From: a virus
IMG/VR virus record: IMGVR_UViG_3300035698_003879
Span: 1 to 24,374 of that record
Reading direction: 5' to 3' (one strand)
Length of the DNA: 24,374 nucleotides
This document shows, in pieces, positions 22,443 through 24,374 of this stretch. The translations under genes and the position numbers were made by a program. Below the pieces are notes generated by a model, which saw only the letters and a list, made by a program, of their open reading frames with translations, searched no databases and was not told where the DNA came from. Every line of letters starts with the position of its first letter. Position 1 is the first letter of the stretch.

Positions 22443-24284
22443 ATGACTGTAGCGGCACTTACGGCAGCACCACGCAAAATAAGTTATCCTGATATTGAGG
22501 GCAGCTCTGGCCCGTTTAGCTTTAGCTTTCGGGTTATCGTTCGTGATGGCGTTCCACAAATATCTGTTATCAAATATAATTCTGCCGGATCGCCCACTGT
22601 TCTTGATATTTCAAGCGGATACACTTTTGTACCATCAAATGGCGGCCTTACTGGCGGTGTATTAACGCTCATTGATGCTGGCATTGCGGGTGAATCATTA
22701 TTTATTAGTGGTAGCACTCCTATTAGCCAGCCAACTGGATATGCTGATGAGGGTGATTTCTCACCTGAGAAGCATGAGGAAAGCTATGATTTAGCAACAC
22801 TAATAATCCAAGAGCAGCAACAGGATATTGAGCGCTCTATAAAATTCCCTCTGGTTGATAATGTTGCTTTGGTTTCTGAGTTTCCTACTGCGGCGCTCCG
22901 CGCTAATAAAATAGCGGCATTTGATGCTAGTGGTAACCTAATTGTTAGCACAAACGATCTTTCCTCTATTGAGGGTGGTGCGGGCCTAGCCCAGCAATGG
23001 GCAAACAAGATAACTGGTGTAGTTACAGATAGCGAGTATTCCGCAAAGGCTTACGCGCTTGGCGGCACGGGGATTACGGACACTGCTGGCAAAGGCGCTG
23101 CAAAAGAATGGGCTACTAAGACTGGTGGCACTGTTGATGGCACTGAATATAGTGCAAAGAAATATGCGCAGGACGCGGCGGGTGATGCTATCCTTACGGC
23201 GGCTGATGTTGTTAGCACAAACGCTGATGTGGTTACTACTAATGCGGCTGCGGCTGCGGCGGTGGCTGCGGCTGCTTCTGGCATGTATAACAATGTTGAT
23301 TCTATTGATGATGGGGATAGTCCTTATGTGCCTAGTGTTGGCGAAGAGGGAACATTGTTCTTGGTGGATACTACTAGCGGTGCGGTGGTAATTAATCTAT
23401 CGGCGCTGTCTGTTTATGCCGAGGATATGAAGTTTGCTTTTGCGCGTGTTGCGGGTTCAAATACGATTACAATTAACCGTGGGGGTAGCGATACTATTAA
23501 TGGCGGCACTGCGGCGCTGGTGATTAATACTACTAATGTGATACTTGATATTATTGGTGACTCAGCAACAAGTGCATGGTTAAGCCGTACTGGTAGCGCT
23601 GTGCTGGCAGATGGCTCAGTGACGCTAGCAAAACTTGCTAATATTAATGCGACTACTAATGCAAAGGTTGTGGGCCGAAAAACGGCTAGCGACGGTGTTC
23701 CTGAGTTAATAGATATTCTTGATGAAGATGATTTGACTTCTGATAGCGCGACTGCGCTTGCTACCCAGCAAAGCATTAAGGCGTATATTGATGCGTTACC
23801 AACTGGCTCAACTGTAATAATGACGCCTCAATCTACAACCAGTGGTAATACTAAGACGTTCTCTTCTATCCCCGCTGGTGTAAAGAAATTCACCGTCCAT
23901 TTTGATGGTGTCTCGTGGGCTAGTACGGCGACGTGTATAATAAGATTTGCCGACGCAGGGGGTACGGAGGCGACTGGCTATAGTGGGCGATATGTTGATC
24001 TTACCGATGCAAGTGCAGTTGATGTAGGTACCAATTTTACGGGCGTAGCACTAGGGCCTATAAATGCCGCACAAGCCTATAATGGTCATGTGACATTCGA
24101 GCTAATGGATGCTTCTTCTAATAAATGGACGTGGAATGGCGTGGTTTGTCAAACCGGCAGTGCCATAATGACTATTGTGTGTGGCAATAAACATCTAAGC
24201 GATACCCTAACCGACGTTGTTATAACAAGTACCGCTAGTGTTAATTTCGACGCCGGTAATATAAATGTTTCATACAGACTTTAA
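22443..24284 (+). CDS. Tail fibre / host-recognition protein (613 aa)
   Basis: Start ATG 22443, with GCGGAG 6 bases upstream; the frame opens earlier but lacks a ribosome site. The N-terminus (ISYPDIEGSSGPFSFSFRV, ISSGYTFVPSNGGLTGGVLTL, then YDLATLIIQEQQQDIERSIKFP at about 115-140) is the tail-attachment domain of T7-like fibres. Two 37-residue-spaced repeats follow (W186 and W223, each W-A-x-K-x-x-G-x-V...EYSAK-Y-A), then an Ala-rich stretch of helix (near 265-280). SVTLAKLANINATTNAKVVGRK leads to a 150-residue beta-rich C-terminus (from about 460) ending VNFDAGNINVSYRL, the probable receptor-binding tip. No enzyme or C-type lectin signature is visible, and no chaperone gene follows in the window. 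Confidence 0.85.
   Translation: MTVAALTAAPRKISYPDIEGSSGPFSFSFRVIVRDGVPQISVIKYNSAGSPTVLDISSGYTFVPSNGGLTGGVLTLIDAGIAGESLFISGSTPISQPTGYADEGDFSPEKHEESYDLATLIIQEQQQDIERSIKFPLVDNVALVSEFPTAALRANKIAAFDASGNLIVSTNDLSSIEGGAGLAQQWANKITGVVTDSEYSAKAYALGGTGITDTAGKGAAKEWATKTGGTVDGTEYSAKKYAQDAAGDAILTAADVVSTNADVVTTNAAAAAAVAAAASGMYNNVDSIDDGDSPYVPSVGEEGTLFLVDTTSGAVVINLSALSVYAEDMKFAFARVAGSNTITINRGGSDTINGGTAALVINTTNVILDIIGDSATSAWLSRTGSAVLADGSVTLAKLANINATTNAKVVGRKTASDGVPELIDILDEDDLTSDSATALATQQSIKAYIDALPTGSTVIMTPQSTTSGNTKTFSSIPAGVKKFTVHFDGVSWASTATCIIRFADAGGTEATGYSGRYVDLTDASAVDVGTNFTGVALGPINAAQAYNGHVTFELMDASSNKWTWNGVVCQTGSAIMTIVCGNKHLSDTLTDVVITSTASVNFDAGNINVSYRL
22998..23168 (+). repeat. Two-copy protein repeat in the tail fibre
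   Basis: Copies start at W186 (22998) and W223 (23109), 111 bases apart. Shared positions are WA-K, G, V, EYSAK and YA. The DNA has diverged, so this is an old protein repeat and not a recent duplication. Similar repeats are common in shaft regions of phage fibres. Confidence 0.6.
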
Positions 24285-24293
24285 GGGTTAAAT

Positions 24294-24374
24294 ATGACTG
24301 CTAACCTTGTAATGTTCATCCTTATTTTTATAATCGGCGCTTTTTCAAACGCTATCCGTGGTGGGCAACACCGC
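24294..24374 (+). CDS. N-terminal fragment of a small membrane protein (runs off the window)
   Basis: Only the first 27 codons are present, open to the last base. The ATG at 24294 has AAGGG 7 bases upstream and follows the fibre stop by 9 bases. The peptide MTANLVMFILIFIIGAFSNA is one membrane segment followed by a positively charged loop (IRGGQHR), so the N-terminus is probably outside and the loop inside the cell. Position right after the fibre gene would fit a holin or another lysis-associated membrane protein, but this is inference and the rest of the gene is needed. Confidence 0.55.
   Translation, partial: MTANLVMFILIFIIGAFSNAIRGGQHR

Noticed and set aside
22443-24374. A diversity-generating retroelement, as in BPP-1, near the fibre gene
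   Set aside because: The fibre tip has no C-type lectin signature, no reverse transcriptase is present and no template repeat was seen. The window ends soon after, so only this window is excluded.

Overview
The window reads as the structural half of a tailed, short-tailed (podovirus-type) double-stranded DNA phage or prophage. Almost every base is coding. Genes abut or overlap by a few bases, and a continuous rightward block runs from packaging through head, tail and internal virion proteins to the tail fibre. The gene order and several protein families (Bbp19-like protein, Bbp16-like capsid cement, T7 gp8-like portal, T7 gp13/gp14-like proteins) suggest kinship with the Bordetella BPP-1 group and similar podophages. 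The Shine-Dalgarno sequences are typical of a Gram-negative bacterial host, but the host genus cannot be named from this sequence. No integrase, repressor, replication gene, RNA polymerase, lysis gene (unless the cut-off last gene is one), tRNA or CRISPR array is visible, so lifestyle cannot be decided here.

Layout. Bases 15-946 hold five very small leftward genes that overlap or nearly touch, apparently one operon. One of them (588-764) is a 58-residue protein with four cysteines. Bases 947-1369 are a divergent noncoding region with inverted and direct repeats, a possible leftward promoter with a palindrome in it, and a structured leader in front of the rightward genes. Rightward genes then follow: an unknown protein and a ParB-like protein (1370-2109), a likely capsid staple protein, a likely small terminase and the large terminase (2114-4297), a small unknown protein, the portal, a Bbp19-like protein and the acidic scaffold (4345-7341). 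A rho-independent terminator comes next (7361-7397), followed by the major capsid protein, the capsid cement protein and an acidic unknown (7454-9404). The tail parts are a tubular protein A-like protein (TTG start) and a 900-residue tail/nozzle protein (9437-12755). The T7-like internal virion set consists of a gp13-like protein (TTG start), a gp14-like protein, a 705-residue protein and a giant 2182-residue protein with a zinc-protease motif (12742-22374). The tail fibre (22443-24284) and the first 27 codons of a membrane protein close the window.

How it works together. The terminase pair packages DNA through the portal into a shell built from capsid protein on the scaffold and stabilised by cement and perhaps staple proteins. 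The tubular and nozzle proteins form the short tail. The gp13/gp14/705-residue/giant proteins are most simply the ejected core that carries DNA through the cell envelope, and the fibre binds the host. The least explained parts are the leftward small-gene cluster, the structured divergent region, and a short motif (ACCAAGG) that recurs in nearly every noncoding gap.
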